Of a stretch of DNA of 64,000 bases, positions 1-6,657 are shown in pieces (positions within the stretch are counted from its first letter, which is position 1; every line of letters starts with the position of its first letter). The notes beneath the pieces are model-generated. The model worked only from the letters and a program-made list of their open reading frames with translations. It had not been told where the DNA came from and did no database searches. The DNA lies in assembly GCA_951813515.1 (NCBI GenBank), contig OX638346.1, positions 2,907,617-2,971,616 of the forward strand, in the 5' to 3' direction. Position numbers and translations under genes: made by a program. This DNA is from an uncultured Pseudomonadales bacterium. GTDB lineage: Bacteria; Pseudomonadota; Gammaproteobacteria; Pseudomonadales; Azotimanducaceae.

Positions 1-2
1 AG

Positions 3-578
3 TACGTTACGGTCTCGAGCCGACCGGTCGCGCTTTCCGTCGCTGGAGGCAACGTGGTGGACGCCGGTGACGTCACGGCTTCCGCTGCCCCCGCGCCGAT
101 GGCCGAAGTGCCCGTGCAGTCGCCGCGGGCGGGGACCCCTCGTGTGCTCATCGGGGCTGACATGTCCCTGAGCGCGGCGAACAGGACGCTGAATCCGCCC
201 TGGGGTTCCACCATCAGACCCCTGCCGATGGTGTTGTTGTACCTGTTGCCTGTCGCGCTTGGCGGACTGCGGGTGTGGCAGACGCGCACCGCGGCGCGGC
301 GCGGCCGACGGCGCGAAATCAGTCGCGCCAGGCGGGAAGTGGAACGTGTCCTCAGTTCCGGCGGAGTTGCGCGCGAGGTGGCGCCGCAGGCACTGAATGC
401 CATTCGGGTCCTGGCGCGCCTGACAGGCCGCGAACGAGCACTGGGCGACCCTGCCCTCGAGCGACTGGAAACCCTGGCTTTCGATCCCTCGGCGACCGGA
501 GCGCCCCTCGACGGGGAGACTGTCGACGCGGTCCGAGCGCTTGCCAGGGAATGGGCCAGGCGGAAGGAACAGCGATGA
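3..578 (+). CDS. batD: BatD-like protein, C-terminal part (5' end outside window)
   Basis: The reading frame is already open at the window edge and runs to a TGA at 576-578, so only the last 191 codons are visible. The visible part starts with a beta-strand stretch (YVTVSSRPVALSV) of the kind that ends the extracytoplasmic domains of BatD (oxygen-tolerance) proteins. A proline/alanine-rich linker follows, then one membrane segment (about visible residues 76-92, PMVLLYLLPVALGGLRVW) and a basic helical cytoplasmic tail. The stop codon overlaps the ATG of the next gene, a TPR/SH3 protein resembling BatE, and this arrangement is typical of Bat aerotolerance operons. The BatD call rests on topology, the beta-strand motif and the neighbour; the diagnostic N-terminal domains lie outside the window. 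Confidence 0.6.
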   Translation, partial: YVTVSSRPVALSVAGGNVVDAGDVTASAAPAPMAEVPVQSPRAGTPRVLIGADMSLSAANRTLNPPWGSTIRPLPMVLLYLLPVALGGLRVWQTRTAARRGRRREISRARREVERVLSSGGVAREVAPQALNAIRVLARLTGRERALGDPALERLETLAFDPSATGAPLDGETVDAVRALAREWARRKEQR

Positions 579-1459
579 TCTCCCGCGACCTGGTCCATGG
601 CATAACGACGACCCTCGCCGCGATGTGCGTCGTCCTGGCTGTGGAGCACCTATCGTCTGCCCGGGCGTCCGAAGCGGACTTTCCTCAGGCGTCGCCCGGT
701 TTGCAGTTTGCCCGCGAGGGCGCCGGTGCGGCTGCATCAGAGGGCATCGAGCACGGGCGCCGAATCTACGCCCAGGCACTGGAGGAGCAGGACCCGGTGC
801 GTCGCGCGCGACTCTTTGCCGAAGCGGAGCGCGCTCTCCGCGAAGCCGCGGCGGTGCGACCGACACCGGAACTGGTTGCGGACTGGGGTAATGCGGCGCT
901 TGGCGCCGGCGACCCGGGTCGCGCGACGCTCGCTTTCCGGCGTGCGCTGGCATTGCAGCCGAACCATGATCGGGCGGCCAAGAACCTCGCCTGGCTACGC
1001 GACCGGGCGCCGCCCTGGTTGCCGCGACCGGCGAGCGGGGGCGCGCTGGACTCCCTCCTGTTCTGGCGCGACATGTTCTCGGTCTCGCAGCGCTACTGGA
1101 TTGCGGCCGGCGCGTTCGCCCTCGCCGTGCTGATGCTGACGCCGTGGCCGACGCGGCGCATGCGCCTGTTGCGGCGGATGTCCGCTGTGCCGATCGCGGT
1201 ATGGGCGGTGGCGGTGGGATCGGCCCTGCTGTCCGAGCGTGCGTCCCCCGAAGGCGTGGTGGTGCTCGACGGCGCGCCCCTGCGTTCCGCCGACAGCGCG
1301 GGAGCACGGCTGGCTTTTGCACATCCCTTGCCGGCGGGCACCGAAGTCACCATCCAGGAGGTGCGCGACGGCTGGTTGCGCATCGCCCTGGCGGATGGCA
1401 CCCCGGGATGGGTCCGGGCGAACAGCGTAGAGCGGATTCTGGGCGGGGATTCGCCGTGA
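575..1459 (+). CDS. batE: BatE-like TPR and SH3-domain membrane protein
   Basis: 294 residues, starting in an ATGA overlap with the batD-like stop, which indicates translational coupling. The N-terminus is a hydrophobic signal or anchor (residues 8-25). Residues 50-145 are alanine- and arginine-rich helices with TPR periodicity (ADWGNAALGAGDPGRA, then RRALALQPNHDRAAKNLAWL). Two membrane segments follow (about 170-190 and 200-215). The last 65 residues form an SH3-like domain (APLRSADS, DGWLRIALADGTPGWVRANSV). TPR plus SH3 behind BatD is the BatE pattern. In Bacteroides, Bat proteins were linked to aerotolerance, but their molecular role is uncertain. Domain reading is reliable; the Bat role is inferred from the neighbour. 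Confidence 0.65.
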   Translation: MISRDLVHGITTTLAAMCVVLAVEHLSSARASEADFPQASPGLQFAREGAGAAASEGIEHGRRIYAQALEEQDPVRRARLFAEAERALREAAAVRPTPELVADWGNAALGAGDPGRATLAFRRALALQPNHDRAAKNLAWLRDRAPPWLPRPASGGALDSLLFWRDMFSVSQRYWIAAGAFALAVLMLTPWPTRRMRLLRRMSAVPIAVWAVAVGSALLSERASPEGVVVLDGAPLRSADSAGARLAFAHPLPAGTEVTIQEVRDGWLRIALADGTPGWVRANSVERILGGDSP

Positions 1460-1463
1460 TCGG

Positions 1464-1484
1464 CACAGCCCCGGAGGGGTTGTG
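1464..1484. terminator. Hairpin between convergent genes
   Basis: A 9-bp stem (CACAGCCCC paired with GGGGTTGTG, one G-T pair) with a 3-base GGA loop lies in the 27-base gap between two convergent genes. There is no T-tract on either side, so intrinsic termination is uncertain; it may act as a bidirectional or 3'-end-stabilising hairpin. Confidence 0.4.
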
Positions 1485-1486
1485 AG

Positions 1487-2989
1487 CTATTGACGGTCCG
1501 GGGGCGCTTCGAGGCTGTCCTCGGTCGATTCGAGCAGGGAAAGCGCTAGCGCTGCCGCGTCGCGCCAGCGCTGTTCCCGGTGCCAGTGCATCGCCCTGGC
1601 GAGATGCTCGCGGGCGCGCTCCGTGTCTCCGGTCAGTCGATATGCCTCGCCGAGGAACAGGTTGATGCGCGGTGCCCAGGGCGCGCGGCGGTACGCCACG
1701 CGCAGGTAGCCTAGGGCATCGCCCGGTTGCCCGGCGTGGAGGTAGATCACGCCCAGGCCGAAGGACGCTTCGACCCCGTCCGGGTCGTTTCTCACGGCTC
1801 GACGGTAGAACTCGGCGCTTTCGCGCAATATGGCGTAGCACTGCTCCCGGGTTGATCCCGCGCATTCGCCGACGTGGACTTCCGCCATGCGAATGTTCGC
1901 GCCGGGGTGATTCGGGTTGAGCGCGAGTGCGCGCCTCGCGCTCTGCTTCGAGCGTTCGGGATCGTCCGTCGTGGCGGAAAAGCCCACCAGGGCATCGATA
2001 TCGTCCGGATTCTCCTCCAGCACGCCGTTGAACATCTCGGCCGCAAGGCCTTTGTTGCCCGTCGCCATTGCGGCCTCGCCGAGCGTGCGCCGCACGTCTG
2101 CCCGCGTCATCGGCTGAACCTCCATGGGCGTGTCGGATTCGACATCGACCTCGAGCGTTCGCGTCGGGAACGGTTTGCGCCTACCGTACGATTTCAGGAG
2201 GCGTTCCAGGCTGGAAAGGCTGACTCCCAGCGCCGTCTCCATGGCCACTTTCGCCGTCTCTCCGGCATCGATCATGGCGAGCATTTCGGGCACGCGGGCG
2301 TGAAACGGCGGCAGGCCCGACAGGTGGCCGAGGTGCAGCATGTGCACGAGTTGCCAAGCCTTGAGGTAGATGTCTTCGAGGTCGCGCCGCTGCCAGTCGA
2401 ACACCAGGCGCTCGTCGATCAGGTCCACCACCGTTAGCCTTGCCCGGGACATCTGCTGTCGCTGCAGCGCGGACACGTACCCGATCATGATGCCGTCTTC
2501 CGTCGTGTGCAGGGTGGACAGGAAGTTTGCATACCCCTCCTCGTACCAGGCGGGATAGTTCATTTGCCGGTGATGGCGCAGCAGGTAGTGCGTGTACTCG
2601 TGATACGCGGTGAGGCCGCGCGAGGCGTATCCTCGACGACCGTCGGGTCCGAACGCGAGCGTGTATTGGTTCAGGGAAGAATGCGTGATTCCGCTGAGGT
2701 TTCTGAGCGAGAACACGCGGCGAAAGTCGCGCCCGTTGCGAAAGGCGATGATACGCGGTGATGGCGCTGGCAACTGTTGCTTCCCGAGGAGCACCTCGAA
2801 GGCGAGTCGAAAGCGCGTCAGCTTGGCGGCGAGCATCCGGCCGTCTTCCGGCGCCAGGTCGGTCATCATCTCGAAGTCGGGCGATGTCACGCGGTGCCAG
2901 TCATGTTGATGGACGTCGGCGTGTGCCGCCGTCGCCAATGCCAGGGTTAGACTAGGCGCTGCCATGAGACTGCGCATGATCCTGATCAT
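1487..2989 (-). CDS. Secreted gluzincin-like peptidase with TPR repeats (DUF1570-like)
   Basis: About 500 residues from the ATG at 2989; in-frame ATGs at 2977 and 2965 are also possible. The N-terminus is a signal peptide ending near ATAAHA. A zinc-peptidase signature HEYTH (residues 130-134) is followed 16 residues later by an EEGYANF motif supplying the third ligand, the gluzincin layout. Before it lies a conserved DUF1570-like region (FEMMTDL, PRIIAFRNGRDFRRVF). The C-terminal 200 residues are TPR helices (GLAAEMFNGVLEENPDDIDALVGF and similar). Peptidases of this type are annotated from the motif and have little experimental work. The 5' end overlaps the divergent secreted protein gene, so the two starts cannot both lie far upstream. 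Product function is inferred from motifs alone. Confidence 0.7.
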   Translation of the reverse strand: MIRIMRSLMAAPSLTLALATAAHADVHQHDWHRVTSPDFEMMTDLAPEDGRMLAAKLTRFRLAFEVLLGKQQLPAPSPRIIAFRNGRDFRRVFSLRNLSGITHSSLNQYTLAFGPDGRRGYASRGLTAYHEYTHYLLRHHRQMNYPAWYEEGYANFLSTLHTTEDGIMIGYVSALQRQQMSRARLTVVDLIDERLVFDWQRRDLEDIYLKAWQLVHMLHLGHLSGLPPFHARVPEMLAMIDAGETAKVAMETALGVSLSSLERLLKSYGRRKPFPTRTLEVDVESDTPMEVQPMTRADVRRTLGEAAMATGNKGLAAEMFNGVLEENPDDIDALVGFSATTDDPERSKQSARRALALNPNHPGANIRMAEVHVGECAGSTREQCYAILRESAEFYRRAVRNDPDGVEASFGLGVIYLHAGQPGDALGYLRVAYRRAPWAPRINLFLGEAYRLTGDTERAREHLARAMHWHREQRWRDAAALALSLLESTEDSLEAPPDRQ

Positions 2990-3620
2990 TTTGTGGGCGT
3001 TGCCTTGCTGGGCGGCTGACTCATGGGCGACGAGTGGGGCCGGGCCGGAGCCATCAGCCGGGGAGCGCGAGGGGGAATCCCTCGCAGGAAAACAGCCGAA
3101 GCCGAAGGCGCCGGCCGTGGGGCACTGGCTGCCGACAACCTGCAAGGCGGGGAAAACCGTGGGGATGCACCAGTATCCGACGAGTGACATAGAGGACTAC
3201 ATGCCCGCCGTATTCTCGGAGCAGACGTTCGATCTGCGTGAAAACACGCTGTTCATGCGACACCTGCTCGGCGAGCGGGAACGGGGCGAAATCGACGAGC
3301 GTGGTGGGTACGCGGACACTCCCGAGCCCGTGCGACTGTATGTCACGATGGCGTCCGGCGATGGTGTGGAGACCGAACTTGAATGCCGTCCCGTGCGGGG
3401 CACTGGAGACAACCGGGGCTATAGCTGCGTCAACAACCCGCCTTCGGAGATGTTGCTGATCAATCCGGCGCGCGGCCGATACACCCGCAGCGCGATCGGC
3501 GGCTGGGCTTTCTATGCGCCGGAAGCCTCGCTTTTCGTCGAGTACGGTAATTGCGTGAAACAATCGCCGCCGCGGAGCGCCAGCGACGCTGCGCCGCAAT
3601 CGGACCCGACGCCCGAATAG
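2964..3620 (+). CDS. Secreted hypothetical protein carrying a repeat-derived insert
   Basis: 218 residues with a clear signal peptide (residues 1-18, LIILWALPCWAA). The next 35 residues (about 22-54, rich in G, P, E and K) are encoded by a copy of a dispersed repeat also found between genes at 41378-41476. The mature domain begins near GHWLPTTCKAGKTVG and has four cysteines (in TTCKAG, ELECRP, YSCVNN, YGNCVK), which could form two disulphides in the periplasm. I do not recognise the family. The gene is divergent from the TPR peptidase and the two 5' ends overlap by up to 26 bases. The tail is low-complexity (S, P, D, A). Coding status is supported by the signal peptide and the intact frame through the repeat. 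Confidence 0.65.
   Translation: MRLRMILIILWALPCWAADSWATSGAGPEPSAGEREGESLAGKQPKPKAPAVGHWLPTTCKAGKTVGMHQYPTSDIEDYMPAVFSEQTFDLRENTLFMRHLLGERERGEIDERGGYADTPEPVRLYVTMASGDGVETELECRPVRGTGDNRGYSCVNNPPSEMLLINPARGRYTRSAIGGWAFYAPEASLFVEYGNCVKQSPPRSASDAAPQSDPTPE
3029..3126 (+). repeat. Dispersed repeat, copy A (inside a coding gene)
   Basis: 98 bases alignable to 41378-41476. The first 58 bases differ at only three positions; the remainder is more diverged but aligns with one single-base gap to a shared GTGGGGCACT end. It contains an imperfect palindrome, GCGAGGG then CCCTCGC. Here the copy is translated as about 33 residues directly after a signal peptide. Confidence 0.75.
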
Positions 3621-3630
3621 CCCGGGCGAC

Positions 3631-3879
3631 CTATTCCTCTTCCGCCGTAGGTTCGGTTTCTTCCCGAACGGCTTCGTCGAGAATTGCGTCGACCTCGGGG
3701 TCGAGCGCCTCCTCGGATGATTCATCGATTTCTTTTTCGGCTGTGACGTCGATCACCTCGATGACTTCAAGAAGCTCCTTGACATCCAGCACTCGAGGCT
3801 CAACCACCTCGTTTGCCGCGATGCCAGAGGCGAGGAGTGTCAATGTGGCCCCGGCCAGGACTTTGCAAATCGATTGCAT
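3631..3879 (-). CDS. Small acidic secreted protein
   Basis: 82 residues: a signal peptide (residues 1-22, ending SGIAA) followed by a very acidic mature part with about one Glu or Asp in three residues (EVVEPRVLDVKELLEVIEVIDV, then EEALDPEVDAILDEAV). The start is fixed by a strong ribosome binding site, AGGAGG, 6 bases before the ATG. The pattern of Val/Ile and Glu suggests amphipathic helices. No family was recognised. It could bind cations or a basic partner in the periplasm, but that is a guess from charge. It lies 11 bases from the end of the convergent secreted hypothetical gene and upstream of a zinc-ribbon gene on the same strand. Confidence 0.65.
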   Translation of the reverse strand: MQSICKVLAGATLTLLASGIAANEVVEPRVLDVKELLEVIEVIDVTAEKEIDESSEEALDPEVDAILDEAVREETEPTAEEE

Positions 3880-3880
3880 T

Positions 3881-3891
3881 CGATTCCTCCT
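3881..3891 (-). promoter_or_regulatory. Strong ribosome binding site for the acidic secreted protein
   Basis: On the reverse strand the sequence ATAGGAGGAATCG precedes the ATG at 3879. The complete AGGAGG core and good spacing decide the start of this small gene and argue that it is real. Confidence 0.7.
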
Positions 3892-3917
3892 ATTCCTTGC
3901 GACGCATCATAGTCCGC

Positions 3918-4139
3918 TCAGCGCGACGGTGCCAGACTGAACCGATGGGTTTGTCCCTGGATAAACACGTGCTTGGCGAGGACTTCGTATACGTGTCCGC
4001 ATTCGTCGCAATAGATCACGAAGTACCAGGGGTCCCCCCCGCGGCTCTGCTGAACGCTTCGCTTGGAGGCAAAGTGCTCAATGCCGACTGCATTGCACTT
4101 CGGACAGGTAGGTTCGGCGGGGCAGGTGGGTGGGGCCAT
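3918..4139 (-). CDS. Small zinc-ribbon protein
   Basis: 73 residues starting at the ATG 4139, three bases after the cysE stop, so probably co-transcribed with cysE. Two CxxC knuckles (CPKC near residue 12 and CDEC near residue 49) can bind one zinc ion in a ribbon fold; an extra cysteine sits at residue 6. Between the knuckles lies a basic stretch (HFASKRSVQQSRGG) and an aromatic strand (PWYFVIYCDECGHVY). The longer open frame upstream of this ATG reads as an antisense-type arginine-rich shadow of cysE and is not part of the protein. Small zinc ribbons of this kind are widespread with unknown roles; nothing here ties it to cysteine synthesis except position. Confidence 0.65.
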   Translation of the reverse strand: MAPPTCPAEPTCPKCNAVGIEHFASKRSVQQSRGGDPWYFVIYCDECGHVYEVLAKHVFIQGQTHRFSLAPSR

Positions 4140-4141
4140 GG

Positions 4142-4975
4142 CTACTCGATCCGCTGGTCCATGTCGAGTGCGGGCGATTCCTCGCGCGGTTTGCCGACGA
4201 TGACGGCGGGAACGCCAGCTACCGTGACATGCGGAGGGACGTCGTGCAGCACGACGCTGCCGGCCCCGACCTTGGCCCCTTCGCCGACCTCGATGTTGCC
4301 GATGATCTTGCACCCGGCGGCGAGCAGAACGCCACGGCGGATCTTGGGATGGCGGTCGCCGGTTTCCTTTCCGGTGCCCCCGAGCGTTACCGAGTGCAAG
4401 ACCGATACATCGTCGTCGATCACGGCCGTTTCTCCAACAACGATGCCCGTGGCGTGATCGAGCATGAGTCCGCGTCCGATCCGCGCGGCCGGGTGAATGT
4501 CCACGCCGAGGCCGACGCTGATCTGGCTCTGGAAGAACTGCGCCAGGGTTCGTCGGTCGTGCAGCCAGAGCCAATGCGCGATGCGGTACGCCTGCAGCGC
4601 GTGGAAGCCCTTGTGGAACAGGAATGGCGTCGTCAGGTCATCGCAGGCGGGGTCCCGGGTGAAGCTCGCGAGGACATCCGTTTCAGCAGCCTCGAGAATC
4701 ATCGGGTCGTCGCTGATCGCCTCCTCGATGACCTGGCGGATCAACATCGTCGGCAACATGGGGTTGTCGAGCCTGCTCGCCAGGCGGAAGCTGAGGGCGG
4801 CGCCGAAAGAGGTGTGATTGAGGATCGTCGCGTGGAAGTAGCTGCCGAGGATCGGCTCTTCGCTGACCTTGAGTTCGGCTTCCGCGCGCGCCTTCTGCCA
4901 TAGGTCCGGCAGCGCTTTCAGCCCGCTGACGGCCTCGACTTGGGACGCGCGTGGTAGGTCGCTGCGTTGGCGCAT
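4142..4975 (-). CDS. cysE: Serine O-acetyltransferase
   Basis: 277 residues from the ATG at 4975, close to the roughly 273 residues of the E. coli enzyme. CysE transfers acetyl from acetyl-CoA to L-serine, giving O-acetylserine for cysteine synthesis in the cytoplasm. The helical N-terminal domain (residues 10-140; LGSYFHATILNHTSFGAALS) is followed by the left-handed beta-helix of hexapeptide repeats (VDIHPAARIGRGLMLDHATG, VVGETAVIDDDVSVLHSVTL, GGTGKETGDRHPKI). The catalytic His is in LDHATG, and HPKI with the GGTGK loop is typical of the family. The C-terminal tail is MDQRIE; CysE C-terminal tails ending in Ile commonly bind cysteine synthase, and this one ends I-E, so that interaction is uncertain. 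A more upstream start would add 29 basic residues not expected in the family. Confidence 0.93.
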   Translation of the reverse strand: MRQRSDLPRASQVEAVSGLKALPDLWQKARAEAELKVSEEPILGSYFHATILNHTSFGAALSFRLASRLDNPMLPTMLIRQVIEEAISDDPMILEAAETDVLASFTRDPACDDLTTPFLFHKGFHALQAYRIAHWLWLHDRRTLAQFFQSQISVGLGVDIHPAARIGRGLMLDHATGIVVGETAVIDDDVSVLHSVTLGGTGKETGDRHPKIRRGVLLAAGCKIIGNIEVGEGAKVGAGSVVLHDVPPHVTVAGVPAVIVGKPREESPALDMDQRIE

Positions 4976-5230
4976 GGTCAATCTGTCCGCAATCGGTCGC
5001 CCGGGCGTGCCCGCTTCCCTGCGGCCCGGATGTTTCTCCCTGGCAACGTAGCGTGAACGCACCGATTCGGGATTTCAAGGTACGGTTTCGTCGAACGATA
5101 TGCCGTTTGACAGTGCAAGGCCGGAAAGCGATGACGGGTGTCGGAGCGTTCGCCGGCTGGCCATCGCTCCATGAGTTGCGCCGAAGTGACATAGACTTGA
5201 GGGACACGATCCAGCAACGTGCGCGCAAAG

Positions 5231-6130
5231 ATGTCCAGATCCCGAAGATTCAATACCGTCGGCCTCGTTGGGAGAGTCGGCAATCCCGAGGTCGTCGATT
5301 CCGTAGCCGGAGTCGCGCGTTTTCTTGCCGGGACCGGTGTCGAACTCGTGCTTGAGACGGAGACCGCCCCGATGCTGCCCGGCGGCGCGCACGAGACCGT
5401 GAACCGGGAGGCACTGGGTTCGCGGTGCGACCTGATCGTCGTGGTGGGTGGTGACGGCAGCATGCTCGCCGTCGCGCGCGACCTCGCTGACACGCCGGCA
5501 CTGGTCGTCGGCGTGAACCGCGGGGGCCTGGGCTTTCTCGCGGATGTTTCGCCCGACCAGATCGAAGAGAAGATTGGCGCCGTGCTGGCCGGGGAATACA
5601 CGGTGGACGAACGTGCTCTGCTCGACGCCCGCATCGTCCGTAGCGGCGATTCCGCCGGGTCCTGCGTGGCGTTGAACGATGTCGTGGTCAACGCCGGGGC
5701 GGCGTCTCGAATGATGGACTTCAGCCTGTATGTGGACGGCGACTTCGTCTACGACCAGCGCTCGGACGGGTTGATCGTGTCCACACCCACCGGCTCTACG
5801 GCCTACGCCCTGTCTGCAGGCGGCCCCATCATGCATCCGAGCCTCGACGCCATTGTCGTCGTGCCGATGTTCCCGCATACGCTCACGTCGCGCCCCCTCG
5901 TGGTGCCGGGCTACGCCGAGATCAGGATAGTCATGGGAACTGCAGCGGACGAGCCCCATGCGTACTGCGACTCCCAGGTCGACTATGCGCTGCGGCCCGG
6001 CGACGAAGTTCTGATCGTCAAGCATCCGCGAACATTCCACCTGGCCTATCCCGTGGACCACAGCTTCTTTGAGTCCTGCCGCAGCAAGCTCGACTGGGCG
6101 AGCAGGCTGGGGAACGCGAGGAAGGGCTAG
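5231..6130 (+). CDS. nadK: NAD kinase
   Basis: 299 residues from the ATG at 5231; a GTG at 5219 would add four residues. The enzyme phosphorylates NAD to NADP with ATP. The signature GGDGS (VVVGGDGSMLAVAR, about residues 71-84) and the second family motif (LNDVVVNAG, about residues 145-153) are both present. The glycine-rich SDGLIVSTPTGSTAYALSAGGPIMHP segment, which builds the NAD site, is complete. Length is normal for bacterial NadK. It is divergent from cysE, with about 255 bases between the two starts. No anomalies seen. Confidence 0.95.
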   Translation: MSRSRRFNTVGLVGRVGNPEVVDSVAGVARFLAGTGVELVLETETAPMLPGGAHETVNREALGSRCDLIVVVGGDGSMLAVARDLADTPALVVGVNRGGLGFLADVSPDQIEEKIGAVLAGEYTVDERALLDARIVRSGDSAGSCVALNDVVVNAGAASRMMDFSLYVDGDFVYDQRSDGLIVSTPTGSTAYALSAGGPIMHPSLDAIVVVPMFPHTLTSRPLVVPGYAEIRIVMGTAADEPHAYCDSQVDYALRPGDEVLIVKHPRTFHLAYPVDHSFFESCRSKLDWASRLGNARKG

Positions 6131-6260
6131 GGGCGTGCGTCGTAGAACAGCACGTAGTGCCGATCAAGGCGCGCGATGACAGGTGGGCTTGGGCGGGGGG
6201 TGAAACACGGCACCCGTCAGGGTGACGGATTTCATGGCGCCAGGGTCTCGTCACGCATCC

Positions 6261-6490
6261 AATGTCGGATAGAGACGCTTCAGTGACACGGGCGTCGTCG
6301 CTGGTGAACTGCCAGTTCACCATGGCCGTCGAGCGGTCCCGGCGGTCCTGCTGGCGACGAGCTCGGCGCGCGGGACGTCGACGCGGTCGACGCGCCTGTT
6401 CAGGCACTGGCGGATCCATGGCGTTGAGTTCGACCTCGGAGGCGTTCAGCCAGCTCCCGTGTTTTGGGGCATGGACGATCTCGAAGCAGA
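6261..6490 (-). pseudogene. IS630-family transposase remnant (C-terminal part)
   Basis: Read on the reverse strand this segment gives VHAPKHGSWLNASEVELNA, followed by an arginine-rich stretch and MVNWQFTSDDARV. This is the end of IS630-type transposases, which carry HYTPKHGSWLNMAEIE and a final WQFTTADARIKLKRLY. The upstream catalytic region is absent, the middle is degraded, and the final RIKLKRLYP is lost. It fills much of the gap between nadK and the HNH gene. No terminal inverted repeats could be assigned. It is a fossil, not an active element. Confidence 0.7.
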
Positions 6491-6563
6491 TTCCACACTG
6501 GATGCGTCGTTCCTCGTAATGGCGGCAGGATTGCAGATCCAGTCCTCCTCCGCATCGGATTAT

Positions 6564-6581
6564 TTGGATAACATTATCCAA
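6564..6581. promoter_or_regulatory. 18-base perfect palindrome upstream of the HNH gene
   Basis: TTGGATAACATTATCCAA: two 8-base arms with a 2-base CA centre, 77 bases before the HNH start. It lies in an AT-rich island and is shaped like an operator for a dimeric repressor, or a half of an old element end. The cognate protein is unknown. Confidence 0.5.
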
Positions 6582-6607
6582 AAAAAACAATGCTAAATAG
6601 TTCATAT

Positions 6608-6627
6608 ACTAGTAATATATACAGTAT
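6608..6627 (+). promoter_or_regulatory. LexA-like box upstream of the HNH endonuclease gene
   Basis: TACTAGTAATATATACAGTA matches the E. coli SOS consensus TACTGTATATATATACAGTA at 16 of 20 positions. The right half (ACAGTA) is perfect; the left CTGT core is CTAG. A TATACT hexamer overlaps its left edge and could be a -10 element, so a repressor bound here would block transcription. The window's own lexA has a perfect CTGT-N8-ACAG box with the same TATACAGTATTG right flank, which strengthens the reading. The degenerate left half lowers confidence. Confidence 0.5.
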
Positions 6628-6657
6628 TGTAATCCTGTGCATCAAAGGCCCTGAAGC

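Larger units (their letters stand above)
6131..6657. other. 527-base gap between nadK and the HNH gene
   Basis: Contents: about 130 bases with nothing recognisable, the IS630 transposase remnant, then an AT-rich stretch (about 6555-6640) that stands out from the GC-rich surroundings and holds an 18-base palindrome and a LexA-like box. No additional gene is supported. Confidence 0.6.

Noticed and set aside
4140..4574. Longer version of the zinc-ribbon protein
   Set aside because: The extra N-terminal part is an out-of-frame arginine-rich shadow of cysE; the ATG at 4139 gives the compact zinc ribbon.
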